The notes under the pieces are model-generated. The model saw only the letters and a list, made by a program, of their open reading frames with translations, searched no databases and was not told where the DNA came from. Below are positions 22,240 to 28,908 of a stretch of 28,908 nucleotides of DNA, piece by piece (the stretch's first letter is position 1; every line of letters starts with the position of its first letter). Where the stretch lies: assembly GCA_019415645.1 (NCBI GenBank), contig DXYV01000014.1:1-28908 (forward strand), written 5' to 3'. The translations under genes and the position numbers were made by a program. The stretch comes from Clostridiales bacterium (GTDB taxonomy: Bacteria > Bacillota > Clostridia > Oscillospirales > Oscillospiraceae).

Positions 22240-23499
22240 TCAGCAGTCTGCCGGTTCCGGCAGGCCTGCCGCCGCCCGGCGGGCCATATCCAGGGCGTGG
22301 CTGGCCGCCGTGTGGCGGATTCGCTCCCGGCCCTGGCCCAGGCGGACCTCCCGCACCCGGACTTCTCCCTCTGCGGCCAGGGCCACATAGACCAGCCCCT
22401 CCGGATTGCCCCGCTCGTCGGGGCCGGGCCCCGCCACGCCGGTGGTGGCTACCGCCAGATCGCAGCCCAGAGCCTCCCGCGCCCCCCGTGCCATAGCCTC
22501 GGCCACAGCACGGGACACCGCGCCCTCGGTTTCCAGCAGCTCCCGGGGCACCCGCAGCAGCCGGGCCTTCACCGCGTCGGTGTAGCTGACTACGCCCCCC
22601 CGGAATACCCGGGACGCACCGGGCACGTCGGTAATTCGCTTGGCGATCAGGCCGCCGGTGCAGGATTCCGCGGTGCCCAGGGACAGGCCCCGCTCTGCCA
22701 GCAGGGGGACCAGCATCCCCTCCAGGGAGGGCACGTCCACCCCGTAAACCAGATCCCCCAGCAGCTCCCGCACATGGGCCTCCACCGGATCGATCTTCGC
22801 CTCGGCCTCCTCCCGGGTGTCCGCCTTGGCGGTGATGCGCAGCTCCACCTCGCCGGTCTTGGCATAGGGGGCCAGAGTGGGGTTGCGCAATTCGTTCATA
22901 TCGTCCCGCAGCAGATTCTCCACCGCGGACTCGCCCATACCGAACACCCGCAGGGAGCGGGAGACGATGATTCCCTCGGACAGCCTGCGCAGGTAGGGCA
23001 CGGCGCAGGTACGGAACATGGGCAGGCACTCCCGGGGCGGGCCGGGCAGCATGATCACATGCTTGCCCTGGGCCTCGAAGGCGCAGCCGGGGGCGGTGCC
23101 CCAGTCATTGGGGAAGATGGTGCAGCCCTCGGGCAGGAGGGCCTGATTCATATTGTTCTCGGTCATCTTGCGCTCCAGCCGGGCGAAGTAGGCGCGTATG
23201 CGCAAGGCGCTCTCCTTGTCCAGCTCCAGCTTTTTGCCGAAGGCGGCCGCCAGCACGTTTTTGGTCAGGTCGTCACAGGTAGGGCCCAGGCCGCCGGTGG
23301 TAATGATGATGTCCGCCCGCTTTTTGGCGTGCTCCACGGTCTGGCGCAGCCGCTGCGGGTTGTCTCCCACCACCGAGTGGTAGTAGACGTTCAGCCCCAG
23401 GGCGGACAGCTCCCGGGAGAGCAGCTGGGCGTCGGTATTCACGATGTTGCCCAGCAGCAGCTCGGTGCCCACCGCGATCAATTCCACGATATGCGACAT
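22240..23499 (-). CDS. cinA: CinA-like protein (competence/damage-inducible; NMN amidohydrolase-type)
   Basis: Two-domain protein of 419 residues. The N-terminal MoCF-like domain shows ELIAVGTELLLGNIVNTD (6-23) and TTGGLGPTCDDLTKN (about 71-85), associated in the family with ADP-ribose/NMN pyrophosphatase activity. The C-terminal domain shows GTAESCTGGLIAKRI and GVAGPGPDERGNPEGLVYV, typical of the NMN deamidase PncC family. Start ATG 23499 has AGAGGG eight bases upstream; a GTG at 23508 lies within that site. The gap to thiI upstream is 18 bases, so the two form an operon. In other Firmicutes cinA often sits near recA; not here. Length is normal. Confidence 0.92.
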   Translation of the reverse strand: MSHIVELIAVGTELLLGNIVNTDAQLLSRELSALGLNVYYHSVVGDNPQRLRQTVEHAKKRADIIITTGGLGPTCDDLTKNVLAAAFGKKLELDKESALRIRAYFARLERKMTENNMNQALLPEGCTIFPNDWGTAPGCAFEAQGKHVIMLPGPPRECLPMFRTCAVPYLRRLSEGIIVSRSLRVFGMGESAVENLLRDDMNELRNPTLAPYAKTGEVELRITAKADTREEAEAKIDPVEAHVRELLGDLVYGVDVPSLEGMLVPLLAERGLSLGTAESCTGGLIAKRITDVPGASRVFRGGVVSYTDAVKARLLRVPRELLETEGAVSRAVAEAMARGAREALGCDLAVATTGVAGPGPDERGNPEGLVYVALAAEGEVRVREVRLGQGRERIRHTAASHALDMARRAAAGLPEPADC

Positions 23500-23517
23500 G
23501 CGAATCACCCTCTTTTC

Positions 23518-24693
23518 TCAGTTCAGGGGGAGGACCACCCGCTCGATGCCCGCCACGGCGGCAGACACCATGCCCTCGATGTCCAGACCGGCCTCCGCCT
23601 CCTCCAGCTCGGCCAGCTTGGGCCGGGTCCGGGGATGCTTGGGCGTAAAGACGGTGCAGCAGTCCTCATAGGGCAGGATGGAGGTCTCAAACGTACCGAT
23701 GCGACGGGACAGGCGGACGATCTCCTCCTTGTCCATCCCCACCACCGGCCGAATCACCGGCAGAGTACACACCGCGTTGGTGCAGTTCATGGCGTCCAGG
23801 GTCTGACTGGCCACCTGGCCGATGGATTCGCCGGTGACCAGCGCCGCCATGCCGTTGGTCTCCGCCACCCGGCAGGCGATGCGCATCATGAAGCGCCGCA
23901 TGAGGATGGTGAACAGCTCCTCGGGACAGGAGCGGCGCAGTTCCTCCTGAATAGCGGTGAAGGGGACCACGTGGACCACAGTCTTGCCAATCCAGGGCAC
24001 CAGGATGCGGGCCAGGTCCAGCACCTTCTCCTTGGCCTCGGGGGAGGTGTAGGGGTAGGAGTAAAAGTGGATCATATCCACGATGACCCCCCGCTTGGCC
24101 ACCATCCAAGAGGCCACCGGCGAGTCGATTCCCCCGGACAGCAGGGAGAGCGCCCGCCCGCCTACGCCGCAGGGCAGACCGCCCGCCCCCTCCTCTGGCG
24201 CGCCGTGGACATAAGCGGCAAAATCCCGAATCTCCACATGGACGGTGTATTCCGGATGGTGGACGTCCACCGCCAGGTTGGGGAAGGCGTCATGGAGCTC
24301 CCCGCCCACATACTGGGACAGGGCGATGGAGGACATGGGAAAGGACTTGTCCGCCCGTTTGGACTCCACCTTGAAAGAGGCCGCCCGGCGCAGGCCGGGT
24401 CCCAGATTTTCCTTGGCCGCGGCCACAATGGCCTCGGGGGTCTTTTCACAGGGATAGGCCCGGGACAGGCCCACCACGCCGAACACCTTGCGCAGGGCCT
24501 CCCACGCGCCGTCCATATCGCAGGCGTCGTCCTGGGGCTCCACATAGGTGGTGGACTGGCGGGTGTAGACCTTGAAATGGCCCAGGGGCCGGAGCCGCCG
24601 CTTCACGTTGCCCATGAGCTTCTCCTCAAAGCCCCGGCGGTTGAGCCCCTTGAGCACGATTTCCCCGTGCTTGAGCAAAAAAATTTCATTCAT
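23518..24693 (-). CDS. thiI: tRNA 4-thiouridine synthase ThiI (no rhodanese domain)
   Basis: Adenylates uridine 8 of tRNA and transfers sulfur to it; in some bacteria it also takes part in thiazole synthesis. The 391 residues hold the N-terminal ferredoxin-like and THUMP domains (about 1-165) and the PP-loop ATPase domain with LLSGGIDSPVASWMV (184-198) and PYEDCCTVF with Cys345-Cys346. The C-terminal rhodanese domain of the E. coli enzyme is absent, as in most Firmicutes, where a dedicated cysteine desulfurase usually lies next door; none is seen here. Start ATG 24693 has GAGG about ten bases upstream. First gene of the thiI-cinA operon, with a consensus promoter at 24791-24819. Confidence 0.95.
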   Translation of the reverse strand: MNEIFLLKHGEIVLKGLNRRGFEEKLMGNVKRRLRPLGHFKVYTRQSTTYVEPQDDACDMDGAWEALRKVFGVVGLSRAYPCEKTPEAIVAAAKENLGPGLRRAASFKVESKRADKSFPMSSIALSQYVGGELHDAFPNLAVDVHHPEYTVHVEIRDFAAYVHGAPEEGAGGLPCGVGGRALSLLSGGIDSPVASWMVAKRGVIVDMIHFYSYPYTSPEAKEKVLDLARILVPWIGKTVVHVVPFTAIQEELRRSCPEELFTILMRRFMMRIACRVAETNGMAALVTGESIGQVASQTLDAMNCTNAVCTLPVIRPVVGMDKEEIVRLSRRIGTFETSILPYEDCCTVFTPKHPRTRPKLAELEEAEAGLDIEGMVSAAVAGIERVVLPLN

Positions 24694-24790
24694 ACATCCA
24701 AAACCTCACAATCCGCCCGGACAATGGTGCCCGGGCGCTGGTATCAAACGGATTCGCAATTAGGGTATACCACCCCATTCTATGGAAATT

Positions 24791-24819
24791 ATTATACGCA
24801 AAAGCCGGGCAAAGGTCAA
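24791..24819 (-). promoter_or_regulatory. promoter of thiI-cinA
   Basis: On the minus strand TTGACC (24819-24814), 17-base spacer, perfect TATAAT (24796-24791). The leader of about 90 bases holds a GCCCGG/CCGGGC hairpin close to the start codon. Confidence 0.8.
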
Positions 24820-24823
24820 ACCC

Positions 24824-24847
24824 CAAAAACAGCGGACAGCCCGCTGT
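24824..24847 (-). terminator. small terminator-like hairpin just upstream of the thiI promoter
   Basis: On the minus strand ACAGCGG, loop GCTGT, CCGCTGT, then TTTT. It could stop read-through from the aro operon or from a small minus-strand transcript. The remaining 24848-24908 is AT-rich without a gene I can support. Confidence 0.5.
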
Positions 24848-24908
24848 CTCCTCGGTTTCATCGACGCGTTCCATCTTTCGATAAAATTATATATTTTTTC
24901 CATTTTTA

Positions 24909-24937
24909 TTGATATACATCTAATTTTACTATATAAT
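24909..24937 (+). promoter_or_regulatory. orphan plus-strand promoter with no gene behind it
   Basis: TTGATA (24909-24914), 17-base spacer, perfect TATAAT (24932-24937). A transcript from about 24944 would meet the long palindrome at 25005-25044 after about 100 bases and then run antisense to aroQE. The patch is AT-rich, so chance occurrence is possible. Confidence 0.4.
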
Positions 24938-25004
24938 GGCATTGTCGGGATGGCCCCGATCAGTTTATAGTCCATACATGCAGTTGGAAGGGAAGGCAGC
25001 ACGT

Positions 25005-25044
25005 GAAACCCCCGGATTCTCCCATGGGAGAATCCGGGGGTTTC
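25005..25044. terminator. perfect 40-base palindrome behind the aro operon
   Basis: GAAACCCCCGGATTCTCCCA followed by its exact complement, 11 bases past the aroQE stop on the minus strand. Only three T follow on either side, as for other long GC palindromes of this genome. It could also end a plus-strand transcript from 24909-24937. Confidence 0.75.
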
Positions 25045-25055
25045 GTGCTCCAGTC

Positions 25056-26309
25056 TCACGCAAGGACTCCATAGCCCACCTGGGCCAGCGTCTCCCGGTC
25101 CAGGGGCCGGCCCAGGAATTTCTCCAGCGCCAGCACACCCTGCCACACCAGCATGGGCAGACCATTCATAACCGGATGGCCCAGTTCCTCCGCCCGGGCC
25201 AGCAGGGGCGTCTTTGCCGGCTCGTACACTGCGTCGCACACCGGTGCGCCCGCAGGCAGCGCCTCCAGGAAGGACAAATCGGGGAACGGCGCGGTCATCC
25301 CCAGGCTGGTGCAGTTGACCAGCAGGCCGCTGGCCGCCGCCTCCCGCCGGAGGGTCTCCGGATCAAAGGCCGCTGGCGTCAGCCGGTCCGGCGCGCGGGC
25401 GCACAGCGCAGCCGCCCGGTCGGTGCTCCGGTTGCAGATCATCACCCGCTCCGCGCCGGCGCGGGCCAGGGCCAGGGCCACGGACTTAGCCGCGCCGCCG
25501 GCGCCCAGCAGCGTCACCCGCAGGCCGGAGGGCTCTGTCCCGGCGGCCCGCAGGGCGGCCACAAAGCCGTCGCCGTCGGTGTTGTAGCCCACCAGACGAC
25601 CGTCCTCCATGGCCACGGTGTTCACCGCCCCGCACAGGCGGGCGCTCTCATCCAGGCGGTCCACCCGCGTCAGCAGGGCCTCCTTGTGGGGCATGGTGGC
25701 GTTGAAGCCCCGGAATTCGCCTCCGCGCACCCGGTCCAGAAAGCTGTCCAACTCCTCCGGCGCGACCCGCACTGCCTCGTAGCAGGGGGCCTCGCCCAGC
25801 GCGGCCAGCATGGCATTTTGCAGGCGGGGCGATTTGGAATGGCCCACCGGGTCGCCGATGACGCACAGGCCGTCCCGTCCCGCGGCCCGGGCCAGAAAAT
25901 AGTCCATGGCCCGCAGGTAGCCGGGAAAGCCCATCCCATAGAGCTGTCCCACGCAGGCGGGCGCGGTGACCGACACCGCCCGGAAGGGCTCCCGCTGGTC
26001 GATATGGGAAATATGGACCTCGTAGGCGGGCACCGTCACCGCCTTCAGCGCGTCGTAGAGGGCGTAGCTGTAATGGGTGTACGCCCCTGGATTGATGACA
26101 ATGGCGTCGTAGACCCCCTGGGTGGCGTGGATGGCATCGATGATGGCCCCCTCATGGTTGGACTGGAAGCAGTCGGCCTGGGCGCCGTGGCGCTGGGCAT
26201 AGTCCCGGCACAGAGCGCACAGGGCCTCATAGCTCTGGTCGCCGTAGATGCCCGGCTCCCGCTGGCCCAGCAGGTTCAGATTGGGTCCGTTGATGATCAG
26301 AAATTTCAT
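25056..26309 (-). CDS. aroQE: fused type II 3-dehydroquinate dehydratase - shikimate dehydrogenase
   Basis: Catalyses steps three and four of the shikimate pathway in one polypeptide: 3-dehydroquinate to 3-dehydroshikimate, then NADPH reduction to shikimate. Residues 1-142 are a type II dehydratase (AroQ) with INGPNLNLLGQREPGIYG (6-23: Arg17, catalytic Tyr22), VINPGAYTH (71-79: Asn73, His79) and VHISH (98-102: His99), where the usual Asn after Ser is His. Residues 147-417 are AroE with IGDPVGHSKSPRLQNAM (151-167), NATMPHK (203-209, Lys209), NTDGDGF (243-249, Asp245) and GAGGAAKSVA (269-278). There is no stop or frameshift at the join. It overlaps aroK by ATGA (four bases), so translation is coupled. 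Known bifunctional plant and Chlamydia enzymes join a type I dehydratase instead. Confidence 0.95.
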   Translation of the reverse strand: MKFLIINGPNLNLLGQREPGIYGDQSYEALCALCRDYAQRHGAQADCFQSNHEGAIIDAIHATQGVYDAIVINPGAYTHYSYALYDALKAVTVPAYEVHISHIDQREPFRAVSVTAPACVGQLYGMGFPGYLRAMDYFLARAAGRDGLCVIGDPVGHSKSPRLQNAMLAALGEAPCYEAVRVAPEELDSFLDRVRGGEFRGFNATMPHKEALLTRVDRLDESARLCGAVNTVAMEDGRLVGYNTDGDGFVAALRAAGTEPSGLRVTLLGAGGAAKSVALALARAGAERVMICNRSTDRAAALCARAPDRLTPAAFDPETLRREAAASGLLVNCTSLGMTAPFPDLSFLEALPAGAPVCDAVYEPAKTPLLARAEELGHPVMNGLPMLVWQGVLALEKFLGRPLDRETLAQVGYGVLA

Positions 26310-26815
26310 TGGTCTCCCTCCTTGCGGGCCAAGCGCTCCACCACCGCGTCGGCGGCCGCCTGAGCGCTCTTCGCGCCCTGAATGATATAGTCGGCGCAGG
26401 CCCGGTAAACGGACGCGCGCTGCCGGTAGCGGTCCACGAAAGCCGCCCGCCCGTCCTGGGCCAGGGGCCGGCCGCCGGTGTCCAGCGCGTCATAGGTCTC
26501 CCCCGGGTCCCGGTCCAGCCAGAACACCACGCCGCTCTCCTTCAGGCAGCCGATGCTGTCCGGACGCAGGGGCAGCCCGCCGCCGCAGGCAATGACCAGA
26601 TCCTGCCGCCGAGCCAGCTCCGCCGCCGCGTCCCGTTCCCGGTCCCGGAAGTAGGTCTCCCCCTCATCCGCGAAGATCTGGGCGATGGTCCGCCCCTCCC
26701 GGGCCTCCACCCACGCGTCGGTGTCTGCCAGCTCCCGGCCCAGCCGGGCCGCCAGCAGCCCGCCTACCGTGGTCTTGCCGCAGCCCATCATGCCGATGAG
26801 TACGATATTTTTCAT
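26306..26815 (-). CDS. aroK: shikimate kinase
   Basis: Phosphorylates shikimate at the 3-hydroxyl with ATP, the fifth step of the pathway. The 169-residue P-loop protein shows the Walker A motif GMMGCGKTT (8-16), DTDAWVE (31-37) with the shikimate-binding Asp, FRDRE (56-60) and the CGGG block (77-80), plus a lid region with GGRPL (about 114-118). Start ATG 26815 has AAAGGAGC upstream. It lies behind a 306-base gap filled by a dispersed element after pheA and overlaps aroQE by four bases. Normal length. Confidence 0.95.
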   Translation of the reverse strand: MKNIVLIGMMGCGKTTVGGLLAARLGRELADTDAWVEAREGRTIAQIFADEGETYFRDRERDAAAELARRQDLVIACGGGLPLRPDSIGCLKESGVVFWLDRDPGETYDALDTGGRPLAQDGRAAFVDRYRQRASVYRACADYIIQGAKSAQAAADAVVERLARKEGDQ

Positions 26816-26913
26816 GGAACACGCTCCTTTCAGGCTCCGAAGCCAGTTGCGTCCGCTTGATTATGGATACGCTTCCCCCAAATCAGGTCGTCCGCCCCTC
26901 CGCTCTCCGGGGT

Positions 26914-27141
26914 AACGGGCCGATACAGGCCGTGTGGCCCCCAAGCCCCCTTTTGGAGCGCGGGCGCTGGGCGCGCACTGCGCAGCCGTTAGCGGCTCCG
27001 CCGCCTTACGCTGGACAGCCGTTTGAGGCTTTGCCTCATTACGGATGTCGCGTCCTCCCTGCGGGGGGATGCGGCGTGCCCCTTGCGGGTAAGCGGGTCC
27101 GGTGGGGAGAGAAGCCGCTGCTCACGACGGCTCAGCGCTTC
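26914..27141 (-). repeat. complete copy of the dispersed intergenic element between pheA and aroK
   Basis: Read on the minus strand it starts with module 1 (GAAGCGCTGAGCCGTCGTGAG, 27141-27121, one base short of this length is shared with 2744), contains a block like GGGTCCGGTGGGGA reversed as in the mreC-mreD gap, and ends with TATCGGCCCGTT (26925-26914). The order is the same as at 2744-3005 but shorter in the middle. Its first 20 bases are the end of the pheA reading frame. Apart from this element, 26816-27121 holds only the aroK ribosome binding site. Confidence 0.65.
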
Positions 27142-28276
27142 CTTTGTAATTCCCCAGCACGCGGAAGGTCTCCGACGCCTGGGACAGCTCCCGCAGCACG
27201 CCGTCCATGCCCGGCGCGGTCACATCGCCGGTAAAATCCACAAAAAAGCGGTACTCCCAGCTCTTCCCGTCGATGGGCCGGGACTCCAGCTTCATCATAT
27301 TCAGTCCGGCGACGGCAAACACCGTCAGAATCCGATGCAGCGTACCGCTCTTGTGGGCCAGGGTGAATACGGCCGAGATCTTATCCCGTCCGGGCCGCAG
27401 CTCCAGCGCCGGGGAGACCACCACGAACCGGGTGACATTGGTCTGGTTGGAGTTGATGCCCTCCGCCAGCACCTTCAGCCCATAGAGCTCCGCCGCCCGC
27501 CGGGAGCCGATGGCCGCCTTGGTCCCGTCTCCCTGCTCGGCTACAAATTTGGCGGCCGCCGCCGTGTTGAGCACCGGGTGGCCGGTCCAGCCGGGATGGC
27601 CGCGCAGATAGTCCGCGCACTGAAGCAGCCCCTGCTCGTGAGAGTAGATGTCCCGCAGGTCCTCCAGCCTGGCGCCCTGGGGCGCCATCAGGCAGTGGCT
27701 CACCCGCACCGTCTGTTCCCCCACCACATAGGCGCCGTATTTTCCCAGCAGATCATAGACCTGATTGATGGCTCCGGTGGAGGAATTTTCGATGGGAACA
27801 ACACCATAATCCGCCCGTCCCTCCCGGAGGGCCTCAAAAATATCCTCCCAATGGGTCACGTGGGTCCGGTCCGCCGTCGCTCCGAAAAAGCGGATGGCCG
27901 CCTCTTCAGCATAGGCCCCCGGCTCCCCCTGGTAGAGCACCCGGGGATCGGTCAGCGGCGCGCGCCGGTGGTCCAGAGCCTCCTGAAAGGCCGCGTACCA
28001 GGGGTCGTTCTCCTCCACCAGCATGCGCTGCTGACGGCGGGAGATGGCCATAATGGTCTCGAACAGCGTGGTCACGTCGGTCTTGAGGCTGTCGTCCACC
28101 AGCGCCGTCTTTTTCGCCAGCACCTCGGCCTCCCGCTTGTCGTCCAGCACCTGCATATGATGGGCCACCTTGTACAGCCCCACCTGGTAGGTCACGTCCA
28201 TCCGCCGGCGGAACAGATCCACAATCTGGGCGTCCAGCGCGTCGATCTGGCCCCGCAGGCTCTGCAGATCCTCCAT
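27122..28276 (-). CDS. pheA: bifunctional chorismate mutase / prephenate dehydratase
   Basis: Converts chorismate to prephenate and then phenylpyruvate, for phenylalanine synthesis. The 384 residues comprise an AroQ-type chorismate mutase (1-90, LRGQID at 7-12 and DDKREAEVL at 45-53), a prephenate dehydratase (112-290, YQGEPGAYAEEAA, PIENSSTGAI, and NVTRF at 280-284) and an ACT domain (298-376) with ESRP (331-334), the phenylalanine-binding feedback motif. I take ATG 28276, which overlaps the upstream stop as TGATG; ATG 28288 would add four residues and has its AAGGA too close. The last residues GSAEPS and the stop codon are encoded by the dispersed repeat, so the C terminus has been changed by it. 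Confidence 0.94.
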   Translation of the reverse strand: MEDLQSLRGQIDALDAQIVDLFRRRMDVTYQVGLYKVAHHMQVLDDKREAEVLAKKTALVDDSLKTDVTTLFETIMAISRRQQRMLVEENDPWYAAFQEALDHRRAPLTDPRVLYQGEPGAYAEEAAIRFFGATADRTHVTHWEDIFEALREGRADYGVVPIENSSTGAINQVYDLLGKYGAYVVGEQTVRVSHCLMAPQGARLEDLRDIYSHEQGLLQCADYLRGHPGWTGHPVLNTAAAAKFVAEQGDGTKAAIGSRRAAELYGLKVLAEGINSNQTNVTRFVVVSPALELRPGRDKISAVFTLAHKSGTLHRILTVFAVAGLNMMKLESRPIDGKSWEYRFFVDFTGDVTAPGMDGVLRELSQASETFRVLGNYKGSAEPS

Positions 28277-28767
28277 CAGCGGTACCATTCCTTCCGTTGA
28301 GCATAGGCGGTAGCGTTCGCCCGGTTGTGGGCGATCTCATCCTCCCGCAGGGGGCGCACCACTCTGGCCGGACTGCCGAAGGCCATGGAGCCGTCCGGAA
28401 TGACCGTGCCGCCGGTGACCAGCGCGCCCGCGCCCACAATGCAGTTGCTGCCCACCACTGCGCCGTCCAGCACGATGGCTCCCATGCCGATGAGGGTGTT
28501 GTCCCCTACGGTACAGCTGTGCAGAATCGCGCTGTGGCCCACGGTCACGCCGCTGCCCACCACCAGAGGCGTCCCCTCCGTGGTGTGCAGCACCGCGTTG
28601 TCCTGAATGTTGGTATTCTCACCCACGGTGATGGGCTCCTCGTCCCCGCGGATGACCGCGTTATACCACACCGAACAGCCCTTGCCCATGGTCACCGCCC
28701 CCGATATACGGGCCCCGGGCAGTACCACTACGTCCTCGCTGGTCTCCCAGCAGCGTTTCCAATTCAT
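28276..28767 (-). CDS. gamma-carbonic anhydrase-like hexapeptide-repeat protein
   Basis: Left-handed beta-helix protein of 163 residues of the gamma-carbonic anhydrase (YrdA/PaaY) family; some members hydrate carbon dioxide, many have other or unknown roles. Hexapeptide repeats run from about 13 to 140. The three expected metal ligands are present: His61 (in NAVLH), His78 and His83 (in GHSAILH), and Arg40, Asp42 and Gln55 of the family are also seen (AVIRGDEEPI, NIQDN). Start ATG 28767 follows GAAAGGA at about ten bases; the frame is open upstream through the gap to aroC but without support. It is wedged between aroC and pheA and overlaps pheA, so it is transcribed with the aromatic pathway; the link is not explained by its family. 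Confidence 0.88.
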   Translation of the reverse strand: MNWKRCWETSEDVVVLPGARISGAVTMGKGCSVWYNAVIRGDEEPITVGENTNIQDNAVLHTTEGTPLVVGSGVTVGHSAILHSCTVGDNTLIGMGAIVLDGAVVGSNCIVGAGALVTGGTVIPDGSMAFGSPARVVRPLREDEIAHNRANATAYAQRKEWYR

Positions 28768-28814
28768 GTGACTCAAATCCTTTCCAGATGTCCCGCGCCA
28801 AACGCACGGGATTC

Positions 28815-28908
28815 TATCTCTCCAGCAGCTGGCACGCAGCCAGCGCGCACGCCGCCTCAATCACCGGCACCGCCCGGTGCACGATGCACGGGTCATGGCG
28901 TTCCCCAC
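28815..28908 (-). CDS. aroC: chorismate synthase, C-terminal end (cut by window edge)
   Basis: Only the last 30 codons are in the window. They read GERHDPCIVHRAVPVIEAAC and end LLER before TAG, matching the conserved C terminus of chorismate synthase (G-RHDPC, RAVPVIEA). The enzyme turns 5-enolpyruvylshikimate-3-phosphate into chorismate, the substrate of PheA encoded two genes downstream. The 47-base gap to the next gene suggests one operon. Confidence 0.88.

Noticed and set aside
24760..24785. GGGGTGGTATACC in the thiI leader, reminiscent of a T-box
   Set aside because: The T-box bulge would need TGGNACCGCGG-type sequence, a long leader and a specifier loop; none of these is present.
24760..24903. 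Minus-strand ORF of 47 codons starting MEKIYNFIERWN
   Set aside because: No ribosome binding site, it crosses the thiI promoter and the small terminator, and no family is recognised.
22183..24912. Open frame of 909 codons on the plus strand
   Set aside because: Antisense to cinA and thiI, which show all family motifs; it is a shadow caused by GC bias in the third codon position.

Overview
The window is high-GC, gene-dense chromosomal DNA from a low-risk, ordinary bacterial core-gene context. It most likely comes from a Clostridia bacterium of the Oscillospiraceae type (Flavonifractor / Lawsonibacter / Pseudoflavonifractor-like). The grounds are: an L27 protein with the Firmicutes-type N-terminal extension next to the Prp protease that removes it, DegV and DUF1846 proteins, a ThiI without rhodanese domain, and strong GC bias. 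The genus is an inference from style, not from a marker gene. No rRNA, tRNA, CRISPR array, transposase or phage gene is visible.

Left part, + strand (1-12.2 kb): dut, maf, mreC, mreD, a class B penicillin-binding protein (PBP2 type) and a GH13 amylase run as one cell-wall-centred block; mreB is absent between maf and mreC. A consensus promoter overlapping the amylase stop codon drives a MATE transporter through a structured leader that contains a terminator (an attenuator, possibly a guanidine-IV type riboswitch). A second consensus promoter drives rplU-prp-rpmA. A terminator separates this from a PPC/DUF296 gene and obgE.

Middle part (12.2-22.2 kb): pyrG (-) and degV (+) diverge from facing promoters. 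DUF1846 (-) and a TSUP permease (+) also diverge. A two-gene operon (-) encodes an MFS exporter and an exported protein with a stalk domain and a degenerate NodB-like domain. Its leader holds a 15-codon peptide ORF and three mutually exclusive pairing segments, the last covering the MFS start codon. Next comes a cupin-SDR operon (-), whose cupin lacks all canonical metal-binding histidines.

Right part, - strand (22.2-28.9 kb): thiI-cinA, then an aromatic amino acid operon read right to left: aroC (only its 3' end is in the window), a gamma-carbonic-anhydrase-like protein, pheA, aroK and an unusual aroQ(type II)-aroE fusion.

The most unusual structural signal is a family of dispersed, modular intergenic elements. 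Their first module (GAAGCGCTGAGSCGTCGTGAGC) starts at or within a few bases of the stop codons of mreC, mreD (variant), rpmA and pheA, always in the sense orientation of the upstream gene. In pheA it even supplies the last codons and the stop. Long non-coding gaps (1-412, 2374-3071, 26816-27121) are built largely from this family.
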